DNA of 43,564 nt from Armatimonadota bacterium (lineage in GTDB: Bacteria; Sysuimicrobiota; Sysuimicrobiia; Sysuimicrobiales; Humicultoraceae), in the NCBI GenBank assembly GCA_031081585.1, contig JAVHLY010000026.1:1-43564 (forward strand), written 5' to 3'. A program made the position numbers and the translations under genes. The first letter of the stretch is position 1. The number at the start of each line of letters is the position of its first letter. The notes below the pieces were generated by a model, which was not told the origin of the DNA, ran no database searches, and was given only the letters and a program-made list of their open reading frames with translations. Below, piece after piece: positions 14,585 to 23,753 of the stretch.

Positions 14585-16720
14585 ATGCCTGATCGCGTCC
14601 GGCTCGCCCTCCTGCTGGCTGCCCTCCTGGGCGCTCTGCTCCCCGCCCCCGCCGGGGGATCCGGCGTGGACGTCCCTGATGCCTGGACGCCCGCCACCCC
14701 CGGCCGGCCGGTCCTCATCCCCGAGCCACGCGCCGTGCGCTGGCTCGACCGGCCGTTCCTCCTCACCGCCGAGACCCGCATCGTGGTGGGCGACGAGGCG
14801 GCGCCCGAAGACCTCTACGCCGCCCGCGACCTGAACCGCGAGGTCGAGGCGCGCACGGGCCGCCCGCTCCCGGTGGTGCGCGCCGGTCAGGTGACAGAGC
14901 CCCGCAACGTCATCGTGCTGGGCGAACCGGGCCTCAACCGCTGGAGCGCCGCCCTGCTGGCGGGCGAGGGGCTGCGCCTGTCGCCGCAGGACCCCGGCCC
15001 GGAAGGCTACGTCCTCAAGGTCACCCCCGAGGTGGTGGTGGCGGCGGGGGTCGACCGCCGCGGCACCTACTACGCCGTACAGACCCTGCGCCAGCTCCTC
15101 TTCCCCCACGGGGAGGGAGCCGCGCTCCACGGGGTCGAAGTCCGCGACGGGCCGGCCCACCCCGTCCGGGCGGTGCACGTCCTGCTGGACAACGCCTCCG
15201 CCGAGTTCCACACGGCGCTCATCGAGCGGGTGCTGAGCAAGTTCAAGGTGAACATGCTCATCGCCGAGGCGGAGTATGTGCAGTGGGACAGCGCTCCCGC
15301 CATCCGCCACCCATCGGGGGCCACCAAGGCACAGGTGGCCCGCTTCCTCCAGGTGGCGCGCGAGCACCACATCGAGGTCGTCCCCCTCATCCAGACCCTC
15401 GGCCACGTGGAGTGGCTCTACCACAACGACCAGAACCTCGACCTGCTGGAGATCCCGCCGGACCAGTCCAACGCCCGTTACGTCTACAACCCGCTCAACC
15501 CGCGGGTCTACGAGGTGGTCCTGCCCATCCTCGACGAGGCGGTGCAGCTCTTCCGCCCCCGCTACCTGCACATCGGCCACGATGAGGTGCGCAACGTCGT
15601 CCCCTTCCCCTACTCGGCGGAGGGGAAGCGGCTGGGCTTCGGCGAGCTGTTCGTGCGGGACACCCTGCGCCTGTACGAGTTCCTCAAGAGCCGCGGGGTG
15701 GGCACGATGATGTGGGGAGACGTCCTGCTGACCAACGACTTCGCCCCCGAGATCGGCCGCCTCCCCCGCGACATCGTCATGGTGGACTGGCAGTACCAGG
15801 AGGCGGCCCGCTACCCCAGCCTGGCGCGCTTCAAGGCGTGGGGCTTCCCCACGCTGGCGGCCACGTGGTGGAAGCCGGGCAACATCACCGGGTTCGCCCG
15901 CGAGGCCGAGCGGCAGGACGTGCTGGGCCTGGTGCGCACTACCTGGACCGGACACTTCAACAACCGCACCGCCCTCGACCGCCAGTACCACCAGCTCTAC
16001 ACCTACCTGCTGGCCGCGGACTTCTTCTGGAACCCGCGGATGACGGCACCCGCGTCCACCGTGGCGTACGACCCCGCCGCCCGCTTCAAGCAGGAGTGGG
16101 AGGGCATCCCCCGCCGGCGCACCGCGGTGCGCGGCCACCTGGTGGACCTGCGCCGCGCGGCCACGCGGAGCCACGTGGACGAGGACGGGCAGGGGTGGCT
16201 GGGGAAGGGGCGGGAGTACGACCTGCGCACGCTGCCCACCGGGCGGGTGCGCCTGGGCGGCATCCTCTTCGAGATCCTCGACCCGGCGCGGAACGGCGGG
16301 CGGTCCATCGTGCTGCTGCGCGGGGCCCGCGAGGAGCTGCGGGGGCTGCCGGCCGCGGTGCGCCTGCCGCTCGGCCGGCGGGCGGCCGTCATCGCCGTGC
16401 TGCACGCCACGCCCTACCCCGCGGGACGCTTCGGCGAGGAGGTGGCCACCTACACGCTGCGCTACGTCGACGGCTCGGCGGAACGCCTGCCGGTGCAGTA
16501 CCGCCGGCACGTCGGCTCCTGGCTGGACGAACCGGTGAGCATCGCCCAGGAGATCGGCTGGGCCGGCCGGACGCTCGCGGGGGTGGAGGTGCGCCTCTCC
16601 CTGCTGCGCTGGGTCAACCCGCACCCCGAGCGGGAGATCGCCGCCCTCGAGGTGGTCTCGCGGGGCACCGACGCCACCCCGGCCATCTTCGCGGTCACGT
16701 TGCTGGAGGAGCGGCCATGA
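14585..16720 (+). CDS. secreted glycoside hydrolase family 20 (beta-N-acetylhexosaminidase-like)
   Basis: A 711-residue exported enzyme. A signal peptide (1-26) precedes a GH20b-like N-terminal alpha/beta domain (about 45-190), where DRRGTYYAVQTLRQLL is the usual boundary motif. A TIM barrel follows with the catalytic Asp-Glu pair in YLHIGHDEV (D333, E334), the substrate-assisted mechanism of GH20; the usual Gly-Gly-Asp-Glu reads Gly-His-Asp-Glu. About 180 C-terminal residues form a beta-rich domain of unknown role. It would release terminal GlcNAc or GalNAc residues in the periplasm or outside the cell. Its TGA overlaps the ATG of the esterase gene. Some GH20-like proteins have altered specificity, so the substrate is unproven. 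Confidence 0.9.
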   Translation: MPDRVRLALLLAALLGALLPAPAGGSGVDVPDAWTPATPGRPVLIPEPRAVRWLDRPFLLTAETRIVVGDEAAPEDLYAARDLNREVEARTGRPLPVVRAGQVTEPRNVIVLGEPGLNRWSAALLAGEGLRLSPQDPGPEGYVLKVTPEVVVAAGVDRRGTYYAVQTLRQLLFPHGEGAALHGVEVRDGPAHPVRAVHVLLDNASAEFHTALIERVLSKFKVNMLIAEAEYVQWDSAPAIRHPSGATKAQVARFLQVAREHHIEVVPLIQTLGHVEWLYHNDQNLDLLEIPPDQSNARYVYNPLNPRVYEVVLPILDEAVQLFRPRYLHIGHDEVRNVVPFPYSAEGKRLGFGELFVRDTLRLYEFLKSRGVGTMMWGDVLLTNDFAPEIGRLPRDIVMVDWQYQEAARYPSLARFKAWGFPTLAATWWKPGNITGFAREAERQDVLGLVRTTWTGHFNNRTALDRQYHQLYTYLLAADFFWNPRMTAPASTVAYDPAARFKQEWEGIPRRRTAVRGHLVDLRRAATRSHVDEDGQGWLGKGREYDLRTLPTGRVRLGGILFEILDPARNGGRSIVLLRGAREELRGLPAAVRLPLGRRAAVIAVLHATPYPAGRFGEEVATYTLRYVDGSAERLPVQYRRHVGSWLDEPVSIAQEIGWAGRTLAGVEVRLSLLRWVNPHPEREIAALEVVSRGTDATPAIFAVTLLEERP

Positions 16721-17715
16721 TGCGGCTGCGGGGACAGGTGCGCATCGAGTGGGTCACCTTCGCGTCGCTGCAGGACAACCCCCTGGGTGACCCCGCGGAG
16801 CGGGCCATCCCCGTCTACCTGCCGCCGGGCTACGAGGCGGGCGGCCCGTACCCCGTCATCTACTGGCTCCACGGCTTCACCGGCACCGGACTGGGGCAGG
16901 TGAACTACAGGCCGTGGGTGCCCTCGCTCCCCGAGCTGATGGACCGGGTGATCGCCGAGGGCGCGCCGCCGGCGCTATTGGTGATGGCCGACGGCTTCAC
17001 CCGCTACGGCGGCAGCCAGTACCTGAACTCCTCGGCCACGGGGCGGTACGAGGACGCGCTGCTCGAGCTGGTGGGCGTCATCGACGGCCGCTACAAGACG
17101 CGACCCGCCGCCCGGCACCGCGGCCTCGACGGTAAGTCGAGCGGCGGGTACGGGGCCCTCGTCCAGGCGATGCGCCACCCCGAGGTCTTCGGCGCGGTGG
17201 CCGCGCACAGCGGCGACATGTACTTCGAGGCCTGCTACAAGCCCGCGTTCTGGAAGGGCCTGGACACGGTCCGCAAGCACGGCGGGCTGGAGGCCTTCCT
17301 GCGGGCCTTCGACGCCGCGCCGAAGAAGCCCCAGGAGATGGTGGAGGCCCTGGTCCTCCTGGTGGCGATGGCCATGGCCTACTCCCCCAACCCGGCCGCG
17401 CCGCTGGGGTTCGACCTGCCGGTGGACGTGGAGACCGGCGAGCTGGACGAGGCGGTGTGGGCGCGCTGGCTGGCCTGGGACCCCGTGGTGATGGTGGAGC
17501 GCCACGCCGACGCCCTGCGGGGGATGCGCCTGGTCTACATCGAGTGCGGCAGCCGGGACCAGTTCGCCCTGCACTACGGGGCGCGCATCCTCCACCGTCG
17601 CCTGGAGCGCCTGGGGGTCCCGCACGAGCACCAGGAGTTCGACGACGACCACATGGACGTCAACTACCGGTACGTGGAGTCGCTGCGCCGGCTGTGCCAT
17701 GCGCTGGCCCCCTGA
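16717..17715 (+). CDS. alpha/beta-hydrolase esterase (esterase D-like)
   Basis: A 332-residue protein of the putative esterase/esterase D family. The oxyanion segment is YWLHGFTGTG, the nucleophile elbow is GKSSGGYGAL (Ser141) and the likely catalytic His is in DDDHMDVNYRY near the C terminus. There is no signal peptide, so it acts in the cytosol. The start ATG overlaps the GH20 stop (ATGA), and its own 3' end overlaps the next permease gene by 17 bases, so it is firmly inside the operon. Removal of an acyl group from an imported sugar is a reasonable inference. The frame is open far upstream, but only as an out-of-frame shadow of the GH20 gene. Confidence 0.88.
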   Translation: MMRLRGQVRIEWVTFASLQDNPLGDPAERAIPVYLPPGYEAGGPYPVIYWLHGFTGTGLGQVNYRPWVPSLPELMDRVIAEGAPPALLVMADGFTRYGGSQYLNSSATGRYEDALLELVGVIDGRYKTRPAARHRGLDGKSSGGYGALVQAMRHPEVFGAVAAHSGDMYFEACYKPAFWKGLDTVRKHGGLEAFLRAFDAAPKKPQEMVEALVLLVAMAMAYSPNPAAPLGFDLPVDVETGELDEAVWARWLAWDPVVMVERHADALRGMRLVYIECGSRDQFALHYGARILHRRLERLGVPHEHQEFDDDHMDVNYRYVESLRRLCHALAP

Positions 17716-18682
17716 GGCCGTCGCGCCGCCCCAGGCCGCCCCCGCGCTGGCCGCCCCCGGCATCCGGCGGCGCCGCGTGCTGGGCCTGACGGTGCGGGAG
17801 TGGCGAACCACCGCCATCGCCTACCTCTTCCTCCTGCCGGGCCTGGCGCTGCTCGCCCTCTTCACCTTCTACCCGGTGGCCTTCGGCACGGTGCTCAGCC
17901 TCTACGAGTTCAACCTGCGCACGCTGCTCGGCACCGAGCCCGCCCGCTTCGTCGGGCTGGCGCACTTCCGGCGGCTGTGGGAGGACCGCTTCTTCTGGCT
18001 CGCCCTCTCGAACTCCTTGAAGTACGTGCTGGTGGTGCCGGTCCTGCAGGTCTGCGCCATCCTGCTGGCCGTGGCGGTCAACCGGCCGCTGCGCGGGATC
18101 GCCTGGTTCCGTGCCGCCTACTACGTGCCGGTGATCACCTCCATCGTCGTCGTCGGCCTGGTCTGGCGGTGGCTCTACGAGCAGGACGGGATCATCAACT
18201 ACGTCCTCACGCGCCTGGGCCTGCTGGACCGGCCCATCGCCTGGCTCGGCCACCCCACCCTGGCGCTCTACGCCGTGATGTTCGTGACGCTGTGGAAGGG
18301 GCTTGGCTACTACATGGTGATCTACCTGGCCGGGCTGCAGGCGATCTCGCCGGAGTACGAGGAGGCGGCCATGATCGACGGCGCCGGCCGCTGGCAGGTC
18401 TTCCGCCACATCACCCTGCCGCTGCTGCGGCCGGCCATCCTGGTGGCCAGCACCATCTCGGTGATCGCCGCGGTGAAGGTCTTCGAGGAGATCTACGTCA
18501 TGACCGGCGGCGGCCCGATGTTCCGCACCTTCACCCTGTTCTTCTACATCTTCGACGTGGGCTTCCAGCGCTTCGACTTCGGCTACGCCGCGGCGGTGGC
18601 GGTGGTGCTGGCCGTCGGGGTGATGGCGCTCTCGGCGGTGAACTTCGTCGTCTTCCGGCGGGGAGGGTTCGAAGATTACTAG
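17699..18682 (+). CDS. ABC sugar transporter permease, MalF type
   Basis: A 327-residue inner-membrane protein with six predicted helices. The EAA loop that contacts the ATPase is present in YEEAAMIDGAGRWQVFRHIT, the diagnostic motif of binding-protein-dependent permeases. The long Pro/Ala-rich N terminus ending in RRRRVLGL precedes the first helix. The ATG lies 17 bases inside the esterase gene. It pairs with the next permease and the binding protein at 13301. No ATPase gene is found in the cluster, so a shared MsmX/UgpC-like ATPase encoded elsewhere is likely. Confidence 0.95.
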   Translation: MRWPPEAVAPPQAAPALAAPGIRRRRVLGLTVREWRTTAIAYLFLLPGLALLALFTFYPVAFGTVLSLYEFNLRTLLGTEPARFVGLAHFRRLWEDRFFWLALSNSLKYVLVVPVLQVCAILLAVAVNRPLRGIAWFRAAYYVPVITSIVVVGLVWRWLYEQDGIINYVLTRLGLLDRPIAWLGHPTLALYAVMFVTLWKGLGYYMVIYLAGLQAISPEYEEAAMIDGAGRWQVFRHITLPLLRPAILVASTISVIAAVKVFEEIYVMTGGGPMFRTFTLFFYIFDVGFQRFDFGYAAAVAVVLAVGVMALSAVNFVVFRRGGFEDY

Positions 18683-18725
18683 CCGCCGCCCGCGCCGGCC
18701 GTCCCGCGGGGCCCGCGCCCGCACG

Positions 18726-19520
18726 GTGCTGACCTACGCGGGCCTGAGCCTGCTCGCCCTCTTCACCGCCTTCCCCTTCCTGTGGCTGCTGGCCACGGCG
18801 CTGCGGGTGGGCGGGCGCGTCTTCGGCTTCCCCCCGCCGCTGCCCTGGCCGGTCGGCCTGGACAACTTCCTCGGGGTGTGGCGGACGATGCCCATCCCGC
18901 GCTTCCTGCTGAACACCGTGCTCATCACCGGGGCGGGGGTCGGCCTGAACCTGCTGCTGTGCGCGCTGGCGGCCTACCCGCTGGCGCGGATGCGCTTCCC
19001 CGGCCGCCACCTGGTCTTCTTCGCCCTGTTGAGCACGCTGATGCTGCCGGGGCACGTGGGGCTCATCGTGAACTTCGTCACCATGACGAAGCTGCGCCTC
19101 ATCGACACCTACGCCGCGGTGGTGCTGCCAAGCGCGGTCTCGGTCTTCGGCATCTTCCTGCTGCGCCAGCAGTACCTGACCATCCCCCAGGAGCTGGAGG
19201 ACGCCGCACGCATCGACGGGGCCTCGGAGTTCGCCATCTGGCGGCGCATCATGCTGCCGCTCATCGCCCCCGGGCTGGCCACGCTGGCCATCTTCGAGTT
19301 CGTGGCCTTCTGGAACTCCTTCCTCTGGCCGCTGGTCGTGCTGAAGTCCCCGGAGCGCTACCCGCTGGCGGTGGGGTTGCTCTACCTGTCGGGGCTCTTC
19401 GCCCACAACACCCGGCTCATCGCCGCGGGGGCGGTGATCATGACTATCCCCATCCTGGTGGTCTTCGTCTTCACCCAGCGCTACTTCGTCCGCGGCATCA
19501 CGCTGGGGGCGGTGCGCTAG
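18726..19520 (+). CDS. ABC sugar transporter permease, MalG type (start uncertain)
   Basis: Six-helix inner-membrane permease with the EAA loop EDAARIDGASEFAIWRRIML. The only conventional start is GTG at 18726 (264 aa), which begins right at the first helix and has no ribosome site. In the same frame an ATT at 18675 lies 7 bases after GGGAGGG and would add 17 residues rich in Arg (TSRRPRRPSRG), just the positive N-terminal arm that MalG proteins normally carry. ATT is a rare but real start codon, known from infC. The coordinates given use GTG; the longer form may be the true protein. Confidence 0.93.
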   Translation: MLTYAGLSLLALFTAFPFLWLLATALRVGGRVFGFPPPLPWPVGLDNFLGVWRTMPIPRFLLNTVLITGAGVGLNLLLCALAAYPLARMRFPGRHLVFFALLSTLMLPGHVGLIVNFVTMTKLRLIDTYAAVVLPSAVSVFGIFLLRQQYLTIPQELEDAARIDGASEFAIWRRIMLPLIAPGLATLAIFEFVAFWNSFLWPLVVLKSPERYPLAVGLLYLSGLFAHNTRLIAAGAVIMTIPILVVFVFTQRYFVRGITLGAVR

Positions 19521-19523
19521 GGC

Positions 19524-21593
19524 ATGGCGACGCCGCCCGGTCCGCTCCTCTTCGTCCCGCTGGACGACCGGCCGGCCACGCGCGAGACGGTCCTCGACCT
19601 GGCCCGCGCCGCCGGAGTGGAGGTGCGGACGCCGCCGCTCGAGCTGCTGGGCGACCGCTACCGCGCCGCCGACCTGGAGGCGCTGTGGGCGTGGATCGAC
19701 ACCGAGGCGGCGCGCAGCTCCCCGGTGGCCTGCATCGCCGCCGTTGAGATGCTGTGCTTCGGCGGGCTCGTCGCCTCGCGCAAGTCCGTCCGCCCCTGGC
19801 GCGCCCTCCTCCCCTGGCTCGACCGGGTGCAGGCCTTGGCGGCGCGCATCCCCACCTACCTGGGCGCGGTGGTCCTGCGCACGCCGGTCGCCGGTGGCGG
19901 AGAGGAGGACCCGGCCTACTGGGAGGAGTACGGCGAGGCGCTCCACGCCTACATGGCCGCCGTGGACGCCTTCCGGGCGGCGGGGCCGGAGGCCTACGGA
20001 GCGGTGCAGGAAGCGGCCGACCGCCTCCCCGGCTCGGTGGTGGACGCGCTCCTGCGCCAGCGGCAGCGCCACCTGCTGGTGGCGGTGGAGCTGCTGGCCG
20101 CGGCGGCCCGCGGGCGCCTGCGCGCGCTCCTGGTGGGGCAGGACGACGCCACCCCGCGCAGCCTCTCGCGCCAGGACCGCGAGGTGCTGGAGCGCCTGGC
20201 GCGGGCGCTGGAGGCGCGCACGGCGGCGGTGACGACCGGCGCGGACGAGCTGGGGGCGCGGCTGTTCGCCCGCTGGCTGAACGAGGCCACGGGCGAGGCG
20301 CCGCGCGTGCGGGTCCTGTACACGGCGCCCGGGGCGGCCGGGCTGGTCCCCCGCTACGAGTCCGTGCCGCTGGCCCGGACGGTCCTGGAGCACGTGGCCA
20401 CCTGCGGCTGCCGCCCGGTGGAAGGTGACGAGGACATCCTCCTGTGGGTGCACAACGTCGCCGGCCCGGAGCAGCAGGAGGCGATGGGACAGGACGGGCA
20501 GCCGGACGTCGCCGGCGAGTGGGCGCCGGAGGACGCGGCTGCCGCGGACCAGGTGCGGGGGGCGGTGCGGGAGGAGCGCGTGGTGGCGCTGGCGGACGTG
20601 CGCTTCGCCAACGGCGCCGACCGGCGGCTGGTGGAGCGGCTGCTCACCGAACGCGCCTTCGCCGGCATCGTGGCCTACGCCGGGTGGAACACCGCCAGCA
20701 ACACCCTGGGCTCGGCGCTGGCCCAGGCGGTGGTCGTCTACCACCTGCGACGGTCCACCGTGAACGGCTCCGACCGCGCGGCGCGCCGCATGCTGCTGGC
20801 CCGCCTGCTCGACGACTGGGGCTACCAGGCGGTGGTGCGGCCGGCGCTGCGGGCGCTGGCGCTGGAGCAGGGGGTCAGCCCGTCCCACCTGGCCGACGGC
20901 CGCCCGACCCTCGAGGCGGCGGCCCTGCGCCTCTTCCGGGAGCAGGTCGCCCCGCCGCTCGCCCGCACCTTCGGCGCGCCGGTCGAGGTGCAGGGCGTGC
21001 GCTTCCCGTGGAACCGTCTCTTCGAGGCGGCGGTGGACTTCTCCCTGGGCGGCACCGGCCCGCAGCCGCGCCCACCGGTGGTGGTGGACTACGACCCGCG
21101 CTGGCCGGCGCTCTTCGAGTCGGAGCGGGCGTTGCTGGCCGACGCCCTGGCTGCGCTCCATCCCGCCCCGCGCATCGAGCACGTGGGGAGCACGGCCGTG
21201 CCCGGCCTGGCGGCCAAGCCGGTCCTGGACATCATGATCGGGGTGGCCCGGCTCGAGGACCTGGACCGCCTGGTCGAGCCGCTGGGCCGCCTCGGGTACG
21301 AGTACGTCCCCGAGCTGGAGGTCTCCATGCCCAACCGCCGCTACTTCCGGCGCAACAACGCCCGCGGGGAGCGGGTGGCCCAGGTGCACGCGGTCGTGGT
21401 GGGAAGTCCCTTCTGGCAGCGGTACCTGCGCTTCCGCGACTACCTGCGAGCCCACCCGGAGGAGGCGGCGGCCTACGCCCGGCTGAAGCGGGAGCTGGCC
21501 GCCGGGCACGTCACCACCCACAGCGACACCTTCGCGAAGTCCGTCTTCATCCGGGAGGTGGAGGCGCGGGCCGAGCGGGAGGTGCCGGGATGA
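19524..21593 (+). CDS. DUF4127-GrpB fusion protein
   Basis: A 689-residue fusion. Residues 1 to about 510 match the DUF4127 family, beginning with the hallmark LLFVPLDDRPATRETV; DUF4127 proteins are poorly characterised and often sit in sugar or cell-wall clusters. Residues 519-689 form a complete GrpB/UPF0157 domain of nucleotidyltransferase fold: DYDPRWPALFESER, then EHVGSTAVPGLAAKPVLDI (553-571), which holds the GS motif and an Asp of the metal site. Both parts look intact and the frame is unbroken between them. The ATG follows the permease stop by 3 bases, and its TGA overlaps the next ATG. The protein is cytosolic. Confidence 0.9.
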   Translation: MATPPGPLLFVPLDDRPATRETVLDLARAAGVEVRTPPLELLGDRYRAADLEALWAWIDTEAARSSPVACIAAVEMLCFGGLVASRKSVRPWRALLPWLDRVQALAARIPTYLGAVVLRTPVAGGGEEDPAYWEEYGEALHAYMAAVDAFRAAGPEAYGAVQEAADRLPGSVVDALLRQRQRHLLVAVELLAAAARGRLRALLVGQDDATPRSLSRQDREVLERLARALEARTAAVTTGADELGARLFARWLNEATGEAPRVRVLYTAPGAAGLVPRYESVPLARTVLEHVATCGCRPVEGDEDILLWVHNVAGPEQQEAMGQDGQPDVAGEWAPEDAAAADQVRGAVREERVVALADVRFANGADRRLVERLLTERAFAGIVAYAGWNTASNTLGSALAQAVVVYHLRRSTVNGSDRAARRMLLARLLDDWGYQAVVRPALRALALEQGVSPSHLADGRPTLEAAALRLFREQVAPPLARTFGAPVEVQGVRFPWNRLFEAAVDFSLGGTGPQPRPPVVVDYDPRWPALFESERALLADALAALHPAPRIEHVGSTAVPGLAAKPVLDIMIGVARLEDLDRLVEPLGRLGYEYVPELEVSMPNRRYFRRNNARGERVAQVHAVVVGSPFWQRYLRFRDYLRAHPEEAAAYARLKRELAAGHVTTHSDTFAKSVFIREVEARAEREVPG

Positions 21594-22285
21594 CCGGTCC
21601 CCGCCCCGTTGCCTCGTCGCCGCGGTTCGAGGCGGCGCTGCGCTGCGCGGTCCGCTGGCACGCGAAGCAGCCCCGCAAGGGGACCCGCGTCTCCTACGTC
21701 GCGCACCTCCTGGGCGTGGCCGCCCTGGTGCTCGAGGACGGCGGCGACGAGGCACAGGCCGTTGCCGCCCTCCTCCATGACGCGCTGGAGGACCGCGGTG
21801 GGGTCCCCGTCGCAGTGCGGCGGGCCGAGATCAGGCGCAGGTTCGGCCCGCGGGTGCTGGCGATCGTCGAAGGCTGCACCGACACGGTCGACGAGCCAAA
21901 ACCGCCCTGGCGGCTGCGCAAGGAGGCCTACCTGGCCCACCTGCGCCACGTCCCGCGCGAGGTGCTGAGGGTCTCGCTGGCGGACAAGTTGCACAACGCC
22001 CGGGCCATCCTGGCGGACCACGCCCGGGTGGGAGACCGGGTCTGGGAGCGCTTCCGGCCGCGCAGTCCGCGTGACCTCCTCTGGTACTACCGGCGGGCCG
22101 CCCGGATCTTCCTGGAACGGGAAGGTGGGCCCATGGCCGCCGAGCTGCAGCGGGCGGTCCGCCGGATGGCGGGCCTCGTGCATGCCCAGGAGCGTTCAGG
22201 GGCTCGAGACCGTTCTGTCGCGGCCATGCGCGGGTCTCGGCCAGCCGGACCAGGGAGGCTGGTTCCGGAGGAGCGCCGCCCGTGA
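21590..22285 (+). CDS. HD-domain hydrolase, SpoT/MESH1-like
   Basis: A 231-residue single-domain HD phosphohydrolase. The metal and catalytic residues of the (p)ppGpp hydrolase type are present: His39 in SYVAHLLGVA, LLHDALED (His63-Asp64 and the Glu67-Asp68 pair) and ADKLHNAR (Asp132). There is no synthetase, TGS or ACT domain, so it would be a small alarmone hydrolase or act on a related nucleotide. The C-terminal 35 residues are basic and look disordered. The ATG overlaps the fusion gene stop, and its TGA overlaps the next GTG. Its place in a sugar operon is unusual and may mean another phosphorylated substrate. Confidence 0.88.
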   Translation: MTGPRPVASSPRFEAALRCAVRWHAKQPRKGTRVSYVAHLLGVAALVLEDGGDEAQAVAALLHDALEDRGGVPVAVRRAEIRRRFGPRVLAIVEGCTDTVDEPKPPWRLRKEAYLAHLRHVPREVLRVSLADKLHNARAILADHARVGDRVWERFRPRSPRDLLWYYRRAARIFLEREGGPMAAELQRAVRRMAGLVHAQERSGARDRSVAAMRGSRPAGPGRLVPEERRP

Positions 22286-23700
22286 GCGTTCGCGGCCCCG
22301 CAGGGGCGGAGATCCCACGGGCGGCGCCCGGACAGCCGGGTGAACGCTACGACGTGGTCGTCATCGGCGGCGGGCCGGCCGGCACCGTGGCCAGCGTCGC
22401 CGCGGCGCGCGAGGGGGCACAGGTGGCGTGCGTGGAGCGGTACGGCTTCCTCGGCGGCACCCTCACCGCGGCGATGGTGGCGCCGATCATGGGCTTCCAT
22501 GCCGGCGAGCGCCAGGTCGTGCAGGGGATCCCCCAGGAGATCGTGGACCGCCTGGTAGCGCTGGGGGCCTCCCCCGGCCACGTCCCCGACCCGGTGGACT
22601 TCGCCTACACCGTCACCCCTTTCGACTACGAGGGGCTCAAGCGCGTCTTGCTGGAGCTGGCCGTGGAGGCGGGGGTGCACCTGTGGCTGCACACCGTCTT
22701 CCTGGAGGCCGAGGCGGCGGACGGGCGCATCGGCGCGGTGCGCGTCTGGCAGAAGGACGGGGTGAAGCGCCTCGAGGCTGCCGTGTACGTGGACGCCTCC
22801 GGCGACGCCGACCTGACCGTCAGCGCTGGCGGGGCGGCCGAGGTCGGCCGGCCATCGGACGGGCGCGTCCAGCCGATGACGCTGATGATGCGCCTCGGCG
22901 GCGTGGACTGGGAGGCCGTCATGGCCTACCTCGGCGAGCACCCCGAGGAGGTCCAGCACGGGCAGGGGGTGCGGGAGCGCCTCGACGTGGAGTGGCTGCG
23001 CCGCCTGCCCGTCCGCGGCTTCGCCGGCTTCAAGACGCTGGTGGAGGCCGCCCGCGCCAGCGGCGAGTGGACCGTTCCCCGCGACCGCCTCCTCGTCTTC
23101 GAGGGGGTGCGGCCGGGGGAGGCGGTGGTGAACACGACGCGGGTGCTGGGGCGGCTCGGCACCGTGGGGCGCGACCTGGCCGCCGCCGAGGTGGAGGGGC
23201 GCCGCCAGGCCTACCAGGTGGTAGACTTCCTGCGCGCCCGCGTCCCCGGCTTCGCCGGCGCCTACCTGCTGGAGACCCCGGCGCAGATCGGGGTACGCGA
23301 GACCCGCCGCATCATCGGAGACTACGTGCTGACACAGGAAGACATCCTGGCCGGGCGGAAGTTTGAGGACGCGGTCGCCTGCGGCGCCTACCCCATCGAC
23401 ATCCACGACCCGGCCTCGGCGCGCCTGGTGGCGATGCGGCTGCCCGCAGGGGACTTCTACACCATCCCGTACCGGTCGCTGCTCCCGCGCGGCGGCCACA
23501 ACTGGGTGGTGGCCGGGCGGTGCATCTCCGCCACTCACGAGGCCTTCGCCGCCTTCCGGGTGAGCGCCATCGTCATGGCCATCGCCCAGGCCGCGGGGAC
23601 GGCGGCGGCCATGGGCGCCCGCGCCGGGGTGGGGCCGCGGGAGGTGGCGGTGGGCGAGCTGCAGGCGCGCCTGCGGCGGGCCGGGGCGTTCCTGGGATAG
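22282..23700 (+). CDS. FAD-dependent oxidoreductase (FAD_oxidored family)
   Basis: A 472-residue flavoprotein with an N-terminal dinucleotide-binding motif VVIGGGPAGTVAS (GGGPAG at 29-34), then the ERYGFLGGTLTAAMV segment typical of the FAD_oxidored group. A later YVDASGDADL motif and a C-terminal CISATHEAFAAFR segment close the FAD site. The family includes enzymes that oxidise or rearrange sugar derivatives and often sits beside glycan-degradation genes; the substrate is unknown. The GTG start at 22282 overlaps the previous stop. No signal peptide is seen. Confidence 0.9.
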   Translation: MSVRGPAGAEIPRAAPGQPGERYDVVVIGGGPAGTVASVAAAREGAQVACVERYGFLGGTLTAAMVAPIMGFHAGERQVVQGIPQEIVDRLVALGASPGHVPDPVDFAYTVTPFDYEGLKRVLLELAVEAGVHLWLHTVFLEAEAADGRIGAVRVWQKDGVKRLEAAVYVDASGDADLTVSAGGAAEVGRPSDGRVQPMTLMMRLGGVDWEAVMAYLGEHPEEVQHGQGVRERLDVEWLRRLPVRGFAGFKTLVEAARASGEWTVPRDRLLVFEGVRPGEAVVNTTRVLGRLGTVGRDLAAAEVEGRRQAYQVVDFLRARVPGFAGAYLLETPAQIGVRETRRIIGDYVLTQEDILAGRKFEDAVACGAYPIDIHDPASARLVAMRLPAGDFYTIPYRSLLPRGGHNWVVAGRCISATHEAFAAFRVSAIVMAIAQAAGTAAAMGARAGVGPREVAVGELQARLRRAGAFLG

Positions 23701-23753
23701 TGGACCGGCCCCGGCAGGGCGAGGCGTCTGTGGGGGTCGTGAGAGGTGCCTGA

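Noticed and set aside
12557-16624. A 1355-codon minus-strand open frame
   Set aside because: It is antisense to Hsp20, the binding protein and GH20, all of which have clear motifs; its translation is low-complexity and without domains.
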